Source of the DNA: Plotosus lineatus
Lineage: Eukaryota > Chordata > Actinopteri > Siluriformes > Plotosidae
DNA: 64,000 nucleotides
Assembly (NCBI GenBank): GCA_024760905.1
Contig: CM045735.1
Span: forward strand, 10,699,749-10,763,748
Direction: 5' to 3'
Below the pieces are notes generated by a model. That model ran no database searches and was not told the origin of the DNA. It saw only the letters and a program-made list of their open reading frames with translations. Numbering within the stretch: the first letter of the stretch is position 1; the number at the start of each line of letters is the position of its first letter. The position numbers and the translations under genes were made by a program. Shown piece by piece: positions 10,613 through 22,213 of this stretch.

Positions 10613-12772
10613 CAAACCAGATTCCAAAAATGTTGGGACACTATACAAATTGTGAATAAAAACTGAATGCAATGATGTGTAGGTGTCAAATTTCAGTATT
10701 TTATTCTGAATAGAACATAGATGACAGGGTCCAAAGTGTAAACTTGAGAAAATGTAGCATTTTAAGGGGAAAATATGTTGAGTGTAAATTTCATGGTGTC
10801 AAAAAAAAAATCTCAAAACTGTTGGGATGAGGCCTTTTTACCACTGTGAGGTGTCCCCTCTTCTTCTTACTCAACTGTCTTGGGCCTTCTTTGTTGCACC
10901 TTCCTCTTTATGATGCACCAAATGTTCTCTGTAACTGAAAGATCTGGACTGCAGGCTGGACATTTCAATACCTGGATCCTTTTCCTACGCAGCCATGATG
11001 ATGTAATTAATTCTGGATGTGGTCTGGTATTATCATGTTGAAAAATGCAAGGTCTTCTCTGAAAGAGACGACATCTGGATGGGAGCATATGTTGTTCTAG
11101 AACCTGAATATACCTTTCTGCATTGATGGTGCCTTTCCAGATGTGCAAACTGCCTATGCCACATGCACTCATTCAACCCCATACCATCACAGATGCATGC
11201 TTCAGAACTGACCGCTGATAACAACTTGGGTTGACCATATCCTCTTTAGATGAGATGACGTCCCAGTTTTCCATAAAGAACTTCGAATCGTGATTCGTCT
11301 GACCACAGAACAGTTTTCCACTTTGCCACATTCCATTTTAAATGACCCCTGGCTCAGAGAAAACGCCTGCTCTTCTGGTTCTTGTTTTGAAATGGCTTCT
11401 TGTTTGTACTGTAGAGTTTCAGCTGGAAGCGGCAGATAGCATGGTGGATTGTGTTTACTGACGATGGTTTCTGGAAGTACAGTGATACCTCACCTTACAA
11501 AACTCCCAACAAACAAAAAATTCAGGTTACGAAACGCATTTACCTAAAATTTCCGTCTCTGGATACGAAACAAATTCACGTTATGAAAGCACCATCTCAA
11601 AAATTCAAACAATGCGTGAATTGCTTTCCCATTGGCTATCTCCCAACATCCTGCCCCGCTGGCCTCCCATTGGCTATCTCAAAACATCCCGCACCGCTGG
11701 CCGACCATTGGCTAGGAGGGATGACGCAGCTCCCTCCCGTTGGCTATTATGGAGCTGCATCTCTATAATGCCCATGATGCTTTTTGTGTAAAGGACGGAG
11801 TTACTGTTGTTTTGTGAGTTTTTTGAGTGTGCTCATTGCAACTTTATTTTTTGGCTCAGGCTTTTAACCTTGCATAAACATTTGTAAGATTATAACTCTG
11901 CTAAGAAGACACGGTCAACACACGTGTGTGTGATTCCCGGTGCAAGCGAAAAGAAGTGGGCTCGTGGCATGCGATTGAGTGATATCACAAAGGAATATGG
12001 TCAAACCTGTCTCCCATCGGCATGATATTGAAGCAGAAGGAGGCCTTAAAAGGTATACTTTTATAATTTTTAAAGGGTTTAGGGGGTAGTATTGGGGGCC
12101 TTGGAACGAATCACGCATTTTACATGTAAAATGTGGTTCAACTTACGAAAAGTCCAGATTACGAAACCACTTCTGGAACGGATTAATTTTGTAAGGTGAT
12201 GTACCACTGTATTGCTGAGCTTCTTCTGTGATTTCCCTTACAGTAGCATTCCTGTTCGTTGTGCAGTGCCATTAAAGGGCCCGAATTTCATGGGCATCCA
12301 GTATGGTTTTTCGGCCTTGATCCCTACACAGAGATTGTTCCAGATTCTCTGAATCTTTGGATGATGTTATGCACTGTAGATGATGATAACTTCAAACTCT
12401 TTTGCAAGTTTTCACTGGGAAACACCTTTCTGATATTGCTCCACTATCTTTCTGTGCAACATTGGAGGAATTGGTGATCCTCTACCCATCTTCGCTTCTG
12501 AGAGACACTGCCACTCTGAGAAGCTCTTTTTATACCCAGTCATGTTGCCAATGGACCTCATTAGTGGTAATTGGTCTTCCAGCTGTTCGTTATAAGTGCA
12601 ATTGTCTTTTCCAGCCTATTATTGCTAACTGTCCAAACTTTTTTGAGATTTGTTGACACTGTCATCTATGTTCTATTCAGAATAAAATATTGAAATTTGG
12701 CACTTTCACATCGTTGCATTCAGTTTTTATTCACAATTTGTATATTGCCCCAACTTTTTGGAATCCGGTTTG
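10613..12772 (-). mobile_element. Tc1-like transposon, split by a MITE
   Basis: Inverted ends CAAACCAGATTCCAAAAATG / complement, TA duplications. The minus strand at 10867-11172 encodes a Tc1-type C-terminal block: FQHDNTRPH (second catalytic Asp) and CPACSPDLSVTENIWCIIKR (third catalytic position, Glu). Frame breaks are frequent. Without the inserted MITE (11480-12209) the element is about 1.43 kb. Confidence 0.82.
11480..12209. mobile_element. Family A MITE nested in a Tc1-like element
   Basis: Same ends (CAGTGATACCTCACCTTAC...) with TA duplication at 11478-11479 and 12210-12211, interrupting the Tc1-like element at 10613-12772. The remnant near 11965-12050 reads MRLSDITKEYG and, after frame loss, ILKQKEALK, matching the CENP-B-type DNA-binding domain of Tigger transposases. 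Confidence 0.85.
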
Positions 12773-12948
12773 TAGCTAATCTTTATTTTTCCAAGTTATA
12801 TTTTACTCCACATAGCAGGCAGTTGGCTAGCTAATCAGTTTAAATGTCATTAATGATGCTTATATTTACATATGAGTCAAGTGTTTGAATATAATCGTGC
12901 AACTGTGCAATTTCTGTGCTCTACTTGAATATGTTCTGTTCATCATCA

Positions 12949-14640
12949 TCTTTCGCTTAATCCGGGGTTGGGTCGCGAGGGCAGCAGCCTAAGCAATGAG
13001 GTCCAGACGTCCCTCTCCCCAGCCACTTCCCCCAGCTCTTCAGGGGGCGACACCAAGGTGTTGCCAGACCAACCAAGAGACATAATCCTTCCAGTGTCTC
13101 GAGGTCAACCCTGGGTCTCTTCCTGGTTGGACATGTCTGAAACACCACACCAGGTAGGCGTTCGGGAGGCAATCTAACCAGATGCCTGAGCCACTTCAAC
13201 TGGCTTCTCTCAATGTGGAGGAGTAATGGTTCTGTTCTGAGCTCTCCCCAGATGGTTGAGTTTCTCAACTTATCTCTAAGGGAGAGCTCTGCCACCCGAG
13301 GAAGGAAGCTCATTTCAGCCGCTTGTATCCACAATCTTGTTCTTTCAGTCACTACCCAAAGCTCATGCTCATAGGTGACTGTTGGATCGTGGATCGACTG
13401 GTAAATTGAGAGCTTTTCTTTGCAGCTCAGTGCCCACTTCACCACGACGGACTGGTACAGACTCCGATTTACCGCAGAGGCTGCAGCGATCTGCCTTTCG
13501 ATCTCTTGCTCCATCCTTCCCTCACTCGTGAACAAGACCCCGAGATACTTGAACTCCTTCACTTGGGGCAGGAAGGACTTCATTCCAGACCTGCAGAGTG
13601 CAGCCTTGGACCTAGGGTGTCCTGGTCCAAGTGCACTTTTGGACACTCTTATATTCGAACCTGGTGTTCGTGATGGACAAACTGTGATGAGCACAGAAGT
13701 CCAACAACGAAACACCATTCAGGTTCAGACTGTAGAGGCCGTACATACTGATTAAATCCTTCCAGGTCACCCTATGGTTGCCCAAATGGGCATTGAAGTC
13801 TCCCAGGACAATGAGTGAGTTCCCAGGGAGAGCATTCCCCAATACATCCCATAAAGACTCCAAGAAGAGCGGATACTCTGAACTGTCGTTTGGTGTATAA
13901 GCACAAACAACAGTCAGGATCCGTCCCTCCATCCGATGGCGGAGGGAAGTCGACTGAGGAGAACCCCAATGTGTGGGCACTGCGACGGGGGGGGGGGGGG
14001 GTGTCCACAAGGATACACACACCAGATTGCCACCTCTCCCCATGAGCAACTCCAGAATGGAATAAGATCCAGCCCCTTTCGAGATGGGTGGTTCCAGAGC
14101 CCAAGCTGTGAATTGAGGTGAGTCTGACTCTATCTAGTCAGCATTTCTCCACCTCATGCACCAGTTCAGGCTCCTTCCCCGCCAGAGAGGTGACATTCCA
14201 TGTCCCAAGAGTCACAGTCACTAGCCGATTACCGGCCCAACAGAATACATGCCTTTGGCTGCTACCCAACTCGCACTGCACCTGACCCCTATAGCCCCTT
14301 CCACAGGTGGTGGGGCGATGGGAGGGTCGACCCATGTCTCCTTTTCGGGCTGGGCCCCGCCGGGATCCATGGGCAGAAGCCTGACCACCAGGCGCTTGCC
14401 TTCAAGCCCTGCCCCCAGGTCTGGATCTTGGGGGTGGGACCCTGGTGACCCACATCTGGGCGAGGGAAACTGTGTCATTGTTTCTTCTTTCTTCATAGAG
14501 ATCTTTTAAACTGTGCTTTGTCTGGACCTTCACCTAGGACTTGTTTGCCTTGAGTGACCCTACCAGTGGCTTAATGCCCCCGACAAGATAGCTCCTAGGA
14601 TCATTATGGCATGCAAACCCCTCCACCATGATAAGGTGGC
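12949..14640 (-). pseudogene. Rex1-like non-LTR retrotransposon, internally deleted (pfdn1 intron 1)
   Basis: Minus strand: GTWNVTSLAGKEPELV near 14230-14290 and LIVLGDFNAHLGNHRV near 13800 belong to an apurinic-type endonuclease domain. The 3' part (13718-12957) reads EFKYLGVLFTSEG, RTRLWIQAAEMSFLPRVAEL and SQLKWLRHLVRLPPERLPG, the end of the reverse transcriptase. The catalytic RT middle is missing. It ends in a GATGAT-type tail, as Rex1/L2-like LINEs do. The G-run at 13987-14001 lies in it. Confidence 0.82.
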
Positions 14641-14690
14641 GATTCAAGGAGGGAGGAGTATATTCTGTTCTTGTCTTGTTTATCTCTCAG

Positions 14691-14857
14691 GCCTTTGGAG
14701 AATTGCAAGCCAAAATGATTGATACACAGCAGAAAATGAAGCTGGCAGACTTACAAATCGAGCAGCTGAGCCGCATGAAGAAATACACCAATCTGACCCA
14801 TATAGAGATCACGTCACTCTCCAACAGCACCCGCATGTATGAAGGAGTCGGACGCAT
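14691..14857 (+). CDS. pfdn1: pfdn1 coding exon 2
   Basis: Follows TATCTCTCAG and ends in a GTACGT donor, splitting the Met codon of VGRM. It encodes AFGELQAKMIDTQQK, then KLADLQIEQL and the MYEGVGRM segment: the N-terminal coiled-coil helix and start of the beta-hairpin of a beta prefoldin. The body of a Rex1-like LINE ends about 40-50 bp upstream, so the branch-point/polypyrimidine region sits right beside a transposon edge. A degenerate copy of this exon lies at 16872-16992. Confidence 0.96.
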
Positions 14858-14971
14858 GTACGTGTCCCAATCATTGCATACACGCCATCGACTTTTAGTC
14901 TGCAGTTCGCATTGAACTACAGAGTCTTGGCACTGAAGTTCATAGCTGTAACCTCACTCACTACCTTCCAG

Positions 14972-15056
14972 GTTTATCTTGCAGTCAAAAGATGAGATTA
15001 ATAATCAGCTGATGGAAAAGCAGAAAACAGCAGATGACAAGATCAAGGAACTGGAG
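14972..15056 (+). CDS. pfdn1: pfdn1 coding exon 3
   Basis: Starts after CTACCTTCCAG, completes the split Met, and encodes FILQSKDEINNQLMEKQK and ADDKIKELE, ending exactly at a GTAAAT donor in phase 0. This is the end of the beta-hairpin and first half of the C-terminal coiled-coil helix. Intron 2 is only 114 bp, whereas intron 3 is about 23 kb. Confidence 0.96.
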
Positions 15057-15119
15057 GTAAATATTTTTCATGCACACTCTAGTGTAATTGACAGGAGGTG
15101 TCTAAATCAAACACTTCAT

Positions 15120-15474
15120 TACCGGTTCATCAGTTCATTTTCTGTACCCGCTTAATCCTAGTTTGGGTTGCAGGGAGGCTGGTGCCCATCCCAGCCAACT
15201 TCGGGCGAGGGCAGAGTACACCCTGGACAGCTCGCCAGGCCATCGCAGGGCGGAAACACGCTGACTGACGGCTTTGCAGCTACTCTTGTCGAAAGTCAGC
15301 AATGGTTCTTTTACATGCCTCACACCATAGACAGTGGGAGACATGGCCGGCCTTTGATAACCCAGTTAGCTGCACTGGGGGGGACAGTGACAACCTTGTG
15401 GAGAGTGGGACACGAACCCCCAACCTTTGGATCAGCGATCCAGCACTCTATACTACTAGACCATCACTGCCCAC
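15120..15474 (-). mobile_element. Chimeric SINE D/F (start of pfdn1 intron 3)
   Basis: Full-length minus copy from TTCATTTTCTGTACCCGC to CTACTAGACCATCACTGCCC, 65 bp after pfdn1 exon 3. One of the best preserved copies. Confidence 0.82.
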
Positions 15475-15749
15475 ACTTCATTACTATTCACTTTATTTTG
15501 AAACACGATGGGTAATAAGCACCAGTATTTATTCTTTTTTTAGTATATCATGACATCTGTGTTGTTGGCTAATATCATAAAGTGTTGTTTCACAGCATAA
15601 AATGCAACTGAATCGCACAGCACTACCCCACCAATGATATTTCTTCAATATTTTGTGTATATTTATTAATTAAATCACACTGCCTTATAAAAGAAAGGAC
15701 CAGAGATGCATCAGTTTTCTTGAAAAAAAGTATATCAGGATTAGGTTGC

Positions 15750-16076
15750 TCACCTGCCGAATTGCTTAAGCCTACTAGGGTTACAGGGAGGCCGACCCCA
15801 TCTCAGAGGACTATGCATGAAGGCAACGCACAACATGAACAGCTCACCAGACAATTGCAGGCCAATATTCACACGAGTATTGGCATTTTGAAAAGCCAGT
15901 TAGCCTGTTGTACATGTCTTTGGACTGTGTGAAAACTGAAGAACCCGTAAGAAACCCCACACGAACACTGGGACAACATTCAAACTACAGACAGAAACGA
16001 CAGAGCCCGGGAATTGTCCCCGGGATCTTTGTCTTCATGAGGCAGATGTGCTAACCACAATGTCATGGGGCTGCCT
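15750..16076 (-). mobile_element. SINE type F
   Basis: TTACAGGGAGGCCGACCCCA, AGCTCACCAGACAATTGCAG and CATGTCTTTGGACTGTGTGA on the minus strand. Confidence 0.7.
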
Positions 16077-16135
16077 AGTATCAGAACTAACATTTGCAAA
16101 ATTTTATCAATTAACATCACATATACAGGGATCCC

Positions 16136-16222
16136 TCACTTTCTGCGGTTAATGGGGACCGAGACACCCCCCCTCAAGACCGCTGATTTCTGAGAAGTAG
16201 GATCGACCCCCCAGACTGACGT

Positions 16223-16295
<73 letters not shown>

Positions 16296-16863
16296 ACATC
16301 AATAAATACATATTCAATGCTATAAATGCTTATAATAACAATTAAACATTCAAAAATAATGCCTAAGGTGTAAATAAAATATAAATACACACACACATAC
16401 AGACGTGCGCGTGCACAAATACTCCGATGTGAACCTCACATAAAAATGTAAGTAGTTTTGTTAGGGGATTTTGGGTTGTTTTTTGTTTATTTGGGTTTTT
16501 TTTGCATAATTGGCCTTTGCGGCATTTTCCTTAACTTTCCCCCTATTATTCCTTAATTTCCTTATTTATAATGCATAAGGTGTAAATAAAATATAAATAC
16601 ACACACATACAGACGTGCACGCGCACAAATACTCCGATGTGAACCTCACATAAAAATGTAAGTAGTTTTGTTAGGGGGTTTTGGGTCGTTTTTTGTTTAT
16701 TTGGGTTTTTTTTGCATAATTGGCCTTTGCGGTATTTTCCTTAACTTTCCCCCTATTATTCCTTAATTTCCTTATTTATTTATTTTTTTGATGAATATTT
16801 TTGAAAAACCCACGATGCACTGAAGCCGCAGAAACTGAAGCACGACGTAGCGAGGGATCACTG
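16136..16863. mobile_element. Family C MITE with internal 240 bp duplication
   Basis: Typical family-C ends, plus a TA microsatellite at 16235-16294. The block from about 16355 to 16563 is repeated at about 16568-16783 with only small differences. The right TA is not preserved; the next bases lead into the pfdn1 exon-2 duplicate. Confidence 0.8.
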
Positions 16864-16871
16864 TGTTCATC

Positions 16872-16992
16872 ACAAATCAAGCAGCTGAGCTGCATGAATA
16901 TGCGAATCTGACCCACCTAGAGATTACGTCACTCTCCAACAGCGCCGGCATGTATGAAGGAGTCGGATTCATGCACGTGTCTCAATCAATTC
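16872..16992 (+). pseudogene. Degenerate duplicate of pfdn1 exon 2 in pfdn1 intron 3
   Basis: About 110 bases match the 3' two-thirds of pfdn1 exon 2 (from ACAAATC through CATGTATGAAGGAGTCGG) and continue about 20 bases past the exon end. A 4-base deletion breaks the frame, several substitutions change residues, and the donor GT has become GC. Because flanking intron sequence is included, it is a genomic duplication rather than a retrocopy. Its left edge abuts the end of a family-C MITE at 16863. Confidence 0.85.
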
Positions 16993-17655
16993 ACTTCAGA
17001 ATTTAAGGCACATATTTGAGTTCCAGTAAAAAAATGGAAGTTCTGAAATATCTAAAGAGGATGAGGAGGCACGGTACAGCCACAATAGCTCGGCAGACTA
17101 TTATAGAGCCAGTACGCATCATTTCACAGAGACTATCATATCACTATATAATGTAATAAAAAAAAAAAAAAGTGAAGTTTTGCCCTAGTTGTACAATATA
17201 CAGACGCGATTTGATTGGATATCTTTATGACAGATTTCTGTCTTAATGCTTATCATATTAATTTTCACCATATAAGCAGCTTAATGCACAGCTTGGGGAA
17301 TTCCATAAACAACAGTAGTTTCCATTTCAACATCTGATGGTTCTCGGTCCCGCCCTGTAAGTTTATAGCGTCGGCTAATCATGATGTCATTATTACAAAA
17401 CGTCTGCTTTGCATCACAGTCTGCAGAACATCTCGAGAACCCAAGCAGTCATGAAATTAAAGGCACAAAGATGTGGAATATGAGGCTTGATTTTATATTA
17501 TTCAATTTTTACTTATATATTTTTATTTATTTATTGTAGGAACTTGCTTTACCAGGAATATAGTTACATTTATTTTCATCTTATTGTTATGTAGGTTTTA
17601 TATCTTTTTAAGGCTGGAAAAGAATTTTTTACCAATACACATATAGCATTAATAG

Positions 17656-17998
17656 GGGCAGTGGTGGTCTAGTGGTATAGGGCGCTGGATCGCTGATCCA
17701 AAGGTTGGGGGTCCCTGGGTTGTCACTGTCCCCCCCAGTGCAGCTAACTGGGTTATCAAAGGCCGGCCATGTCTCTCACTGTCTATGGTGAGAGGCATGT
17801 AAAATAACCATTGCTGACTTTCGTAAAGAGTAGCTGCATCGTCGTCAGCGTGTTTCTGTCCCTTGCTAAAAGGGTTGTGACAGGAAAGGCATCCGACGTA
17901 AAAACCTCTGCCAAATCAAACATGCGAATCAGATGATTCGCTGTGGCGACTTCCAAGTAAAAGGGAAAAAAGCCGAAAGGAAGACAGACAGACAGACA
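17656..17998 (+). mobile_element. tRNA-derived SINE, type D (LINE-tail type)
   Basis: The head GGTGGTCTAGTGGTATAGGG gives a pol III A box and resembles a tRNA 5' half. The body runs CAGTGCAGCTAACTGGGTTA to GTCAGCGTGTTTCTGTCCC. The 3' end GCTGTGGCGAC...GCCGAAAGGAAGACAG is shared with the RTE-like LINE tail (24240-24290). Confidence 0.82.
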
Positions 17999-18073
17999 GA
18001 CACATAGCATTAATAAACCAGAACTTATTAACATTATTTTAACTTTGTTAAACTTGAACTATGAAGACATTTA

Positions 18074-18697
18074 CAGTCGGCCCCCTACTTATGAAATTAA
18101 TCCGTTCCAGAGCCTTTTTCGTAACGCGGGAGTTTTGTAAGTAGGGGGGCGCATTTTACATGTTAAACGCCTGATTCGTTCCAAGGCTCCCAAGACTACC
18201 CCATAAACCCTTTAAAAATGATAAAAGTACACCAATTTTGTAACTTGCTTCCTTGCGAGATCGGAGGTCTTCTCCCACAGAGCACTCTGTTTTAATATCG
18301 TGCCACAATAATCGCCTCCGTCACTGTATTTCCGCTTTAAGGTCTCCTTCTGGTTCGATATCGTCCTGATTGTAGAAGGGTTTTGGTGATAACGAAATAT
18401 AACGCTGCATGATCAATCTCAATACAAGCCAACAGTCAACTCTCTTTCACGCGTGTGACAAGCAGGAAGTATGGGTACAGGAAGTTCAGCGGCGTCATCC
18501 CTCCTAGCCAATGGGATGCCAGCGGGGCGGGATGTTGGAGACAGCCAATGAGAGAGCAATTGGTGCGTTTGAATTTTGAATGGCGCATTTTGTAAGAGGA
18601 GGTTGTTTTCGTATCCCGGGGACAAAAACTTAGGAAAATGTTTTTTGTAACCTGGAATTTTCGTACCCAGGGGGTTTCGTAAGTAGGGGGCCGACTG
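18074..18697. mobile_element. Family B MITE, Tigger-related
   Basis: Inverted repeats CAGTCGGCCCCCTACTTA / complement with TA target duplication. The subterminal part (AATCCGTTCCAGAGCC, CATTTTACATGT) and the GCCAAT array are shared with family A, so A and B are related lineages with different tips. Confidence 0.82.
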
Positions 18698-18929
18698 TAT
18701 ATACATTTAGATTTTCATATCATGATTCATTGTGACTTGCTCAGATAAGTAAGCTGCATCAATTCTTTTGCCATTAACTTCGGGCGTTAGAGAGAGCGAG
18801 ATGATTTTGTCACGGCTGTAATGGAAAGAGTAACAAGTACAACTTTATAAATTACCATTAAATGTAAATACACTCTAATAGGTAAAATAAAGTCCTGCTT
18901 TCTTTTAGTATATGGCAGGCAATTTCCTG

Positions 18930-19115
18930 GAAGATGTTTGTGTTGTGAGAGGCAGTATTGGCTCAGGATTACTGAGCCGAAGGTCATGGGTTTAAGCCCC
19001 AGTACCACCAAGGTGTCGATGTTGGGTCCTTGAGAAACTCCCTTAATTGCTCAGCTGTATGAAAATTATACATTTTTCAGTCACTTTGGTGTCTGCCAAA
19101 TGCTGTTTATGTAAA
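18930..19115 (+). mobile_element. tRNA-derived SINE with TCTGCCAAATGC-type end
   Basis: GGCAGTATTGGCTCAGGATT head, CATGGGTTTAAGCCCC, then CTTGAGAAACTCCCTTAATT and TCACTTTGGTGTCTGCCAAA; this 3' end is common in fish SINEs. A related fragment lies at 22214-22350. Confidence 0.65.
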
Positions 19116-19599
19116 TGAGAAGAAAGTGATAATTTATGGCATTTTGCTCAAGAAAAATACTGAACTGATGTGAAGTAATGCCTTCGCATTGTGCCACATC
19201 ACAGCCAGCAATCTCTAATTGTCTTGATTTTTTTTACTCCTATCTAAAGGATGAGCCTCAAAAAAAGAAGTCAAGTAGACTTAAACTGTAAATGTACAAA
19301 ATTAGTTACTGCATTGACCTCATACCAGATGGCAAGCCTGTAGGGTTTCACTGTTGCAAGATACCATGACTGCCCTGTTATGAACAGTATTCTTTTTTTT
19401 TTACTTCTGTAAAATTTCAGTGAATGACGAAGAGCTTTGGCTGTATCCTATATAGTCTTCCATTGTGTAATCAACCAGATCATGCAGGTATTTATCTGCT
19501 TTTTGATACTAATCCAGGGTGCGAAATTATCACCGGCATTTGCTGGCATTTTTGTGGGAGGTCCGGAAAAAATCCAACCCATACTGGCCCCTGTGCCAT

Positions 19600-20040
19600 G
19601 CAGAAGGCTAAAGCTCTCAGCCATTGGCTAAATTTGAATTTACGTGCCAGTAACTTCCGGGTTTGCCGCTAAGCCGCAAGTATAATAATAATGCAAGAAA
19701 ATGTAGTAATGATTAAGTAAAAAGTTTTTACTGTGATTTTATTAATGAATAAAGCGCTTAGTTTCCTTACCAGAGGCTAGAGAAGATTCATGGCATTTGA
19801 GTGACATCATAGGCAATACATAATCATTAAAAACACACACACACAAAAAATTTACTTTGCAATTCAGGCAATCACGTTGATAACTTGTGCGCAAAGGAGA
19901 ACAAAAGAGGTGTACACATCATATGCAACCAATCAGCAGGAGGGAGAAACAAAAGCTCTCAGCGATTGGCTAAATTTGCATAACGTGTCAGTTACTTCCG
20001 GGTTTGCCGCTAATCCACGAGTATGCGAATTTAAATAAAT
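19600..20040. repeat. Family M fragment with duplicated end
   Basis: Matches 35450-35785. The segment AAGCTCTCAGC...TTCCGGGTTTGCCGCTAA occurs twice, at about 19607-19672 and 19950-20015, flanking the internal part. Confidence 0.7.
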
Positions 20041-20065
20041 AAAGAATATAGAAATAATATATAAC

Positions 20066-20331
20066 CCCCAGTGCAGCTAACTGGGTTATCAAAGGCGGGC
20101 CATGTCTCTCACTGTCTATGGTGAGAGGCATGTAAAAGAACCATTGCTGACTTTCGTAAAGAGTAGCTGCAAAGTCGTCAGCGTGTTTCTGTCCCTTGCT
20201 AAAAGGGTTGTGACAGGAAGGGCATCCGACGTAAAAAAAAAAAAAACCTCTGCCAAATCAAACGTGCGAATCAGATGATTCGCTGTGGCGACTCCCGAGA
20301 AAGGGAAAAAGCCGAAAGGAAGACAGACAGA
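20066..20331 (+). mobile_element. SINE type D, head missing
   Basis: Begins at CCCAGTGCAGCTAACTGGG and runs to GCCGAAAGGAAGACAGACAG. Confidence 0.8.
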
Positions 20332-20957
20332 ATAGAAATAATATATAAATGTAAATATTTGAAATTTATAAAAGAGTTGTATATGATAGGGAATTGGTTT
20401 ACATGCATGTTTCTTATTCAGTCATAATAGCTATTGTACACCAAACACATAGACAGGTGAACAAGTGAGTGAAAAAAGAAAAAACAGATTATCACATAAT
20501 CATTCCAGAAAAAGTGTGGTCCAGTAAAATTCTTATGGGTCCTACAGATTTTTTCTTCTGCTTGCCCCCCCTGTCCGGTGGAAAATTTTCTTAATTTCGT
20601 TGCTCTGCTAATCACAAGGATCCTAACCTTAGATGATAGTGAGAGAATTGGCCAGTGTAATGCGTATTAGCATTAGGATCAAACCTCATGCAAGACAAAG
20701 TTCACTGGAAAGAAATTGATTCGCCTAACCGATCTAATAAAATCCATGGCGAGATGTCTGGGTGCTTTGTTAGCAAGATTTACGTGCATATGCATATAAA
20801 TTACACAACTGGAGAAATACGCATTTAATTAAACTGATGCAAATATTTACCAGTGAGCATGATAAGCATCTTCTCGCCCGTGCATCACTCTTCGATCCCA
20901 TCACTAGTCCATTTGTTATAAATGACACGCAAACTATTTACATAATCGTATATTATG

Positions 20958-21310
20958 TTTAGCACGTCCGCTTCCCAGCAAGAAGGTCCTGGGTCTGAGT
21001 TCCTGATCCTTGGTCTGGTTCGGGCATTTCTCTCTGGAGTTTGCATGATTGCCCTTGTTTTCGGGCAGGATTATTCTGGGTACTCTGGTTTCTTCCCCCA
21101 GCCAAAGACAGGCATTTCACATTCGGATAATTATCTGTTCCAAATCGTCATTAGGTTTGGATGTGAGTGTGAACAGTTTTGTGGGTCTTTGTATGTTTGT
21201 TGCCCTGCGATGGTCTGGCGAGCTGTTCATGGTGTACCTGGCTTTTGCCAGTGATGGTTTAGACAGGCTGCAGCCTCCCTGTGACCCTAATAGGATTAAG
21301 CATTTAGACA
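20958..21310 (+). mobile_element. SINE type F
   Basis: CCCAGCAAGAAGGTCCTGGG head through CCCTGCGATGGTCTGGCGAG to ACCCTAATAGGATTAAGC. A second, shorter copy of the 3' half follows at about 21500-21632. Confidence 0.76.
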
Positions 21311-22213
21311 TATGCTTGCGTTAGTGAAGTGAAAATAAAAATAGCAGGAATTAAGCAAATCTTCTACAGGGACTGGTGTTGGCAGGTAAAAGTACATTTG
21401 GCTCATAAAAAAAAAAATTTCGTTGTGCCGGAATGCCCGGCTGCATAGCAGATAGATGAACCAGCGTAGCCATTGGCCCAAGGTGTGCTGTTGCAGCTTT
21501 CCCCTAGTTGTGAATGATTATGTGTGTGTCTTGGAACAGCAATGGTCTGCCGAGCTGTTCAAGTGTACCTTATCTTCGTCCAGTGTCGGCTGAAAGAGGC
21601 TCCATTTCATTGGATTAAGTGTATGAAATTTTGCAATCGTCCAATGGTTAAACTCTGTGATGAGCAGGGTTTCGACCTGTGGTTTGCCCTGCACCAGTAC
21701 TGCTTGGTGACGCGTCAAAGCTGCATGTAGTAGCTTGTTGACTTTAGCAACGCACCTCTACAAAGCGGTTCATTCTTATGAATGGAATGATTTCAAAATG
21801 TGTGAAATTCTGAAATCAGGAAGTCTCCTCCTACCTCCTACACCATCCTCTGCACCATGTTGGTGAGAAAGGAAGGGGCGGGGAATTTACGCTGTACTCT
21901 TGTATCCTCTTAAAATTTCAAACTTGGGAAGTTTCTTTTCTTAATATAGTTGATATCAGCGTTCTTCACCTTTACCCCGTGAGAAGCAGTCTGCAGATGA
22001 CATGGATGATTGGTACAGGAAATGAGACACAATGTCAATATGCAAGTCACCCTCCATCTGTTTGGGTGTGATGGGTCATAAAGGTGGCGCTTCATCATCC
22101 GCCTTCTGTTTGTAGTCTGAGTATGAGCCTGTCATTACTAATCCAGCACAAGTTTGTGCAAAGGGTTTCTGCTTGTGATCTAAGTGGTGTGTTTTCACTT
22201 ATAATATGCAGTT

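Noticed and set aside
13420..14045. Plus-strand frames over the Rex1-like LINE
   Set aside because: Shadows of the minus-strand endonuclease and RT remnants; low-complexity Gly run comes from a G-tract.
16135..16400. Long frames rich in Tyr-Ile or Cys-Val repeats (also at 1679, 45025, 60391, 61275)
   Set aside because: They are translations of TA and GT/CA microsatellites, with no coding signal.
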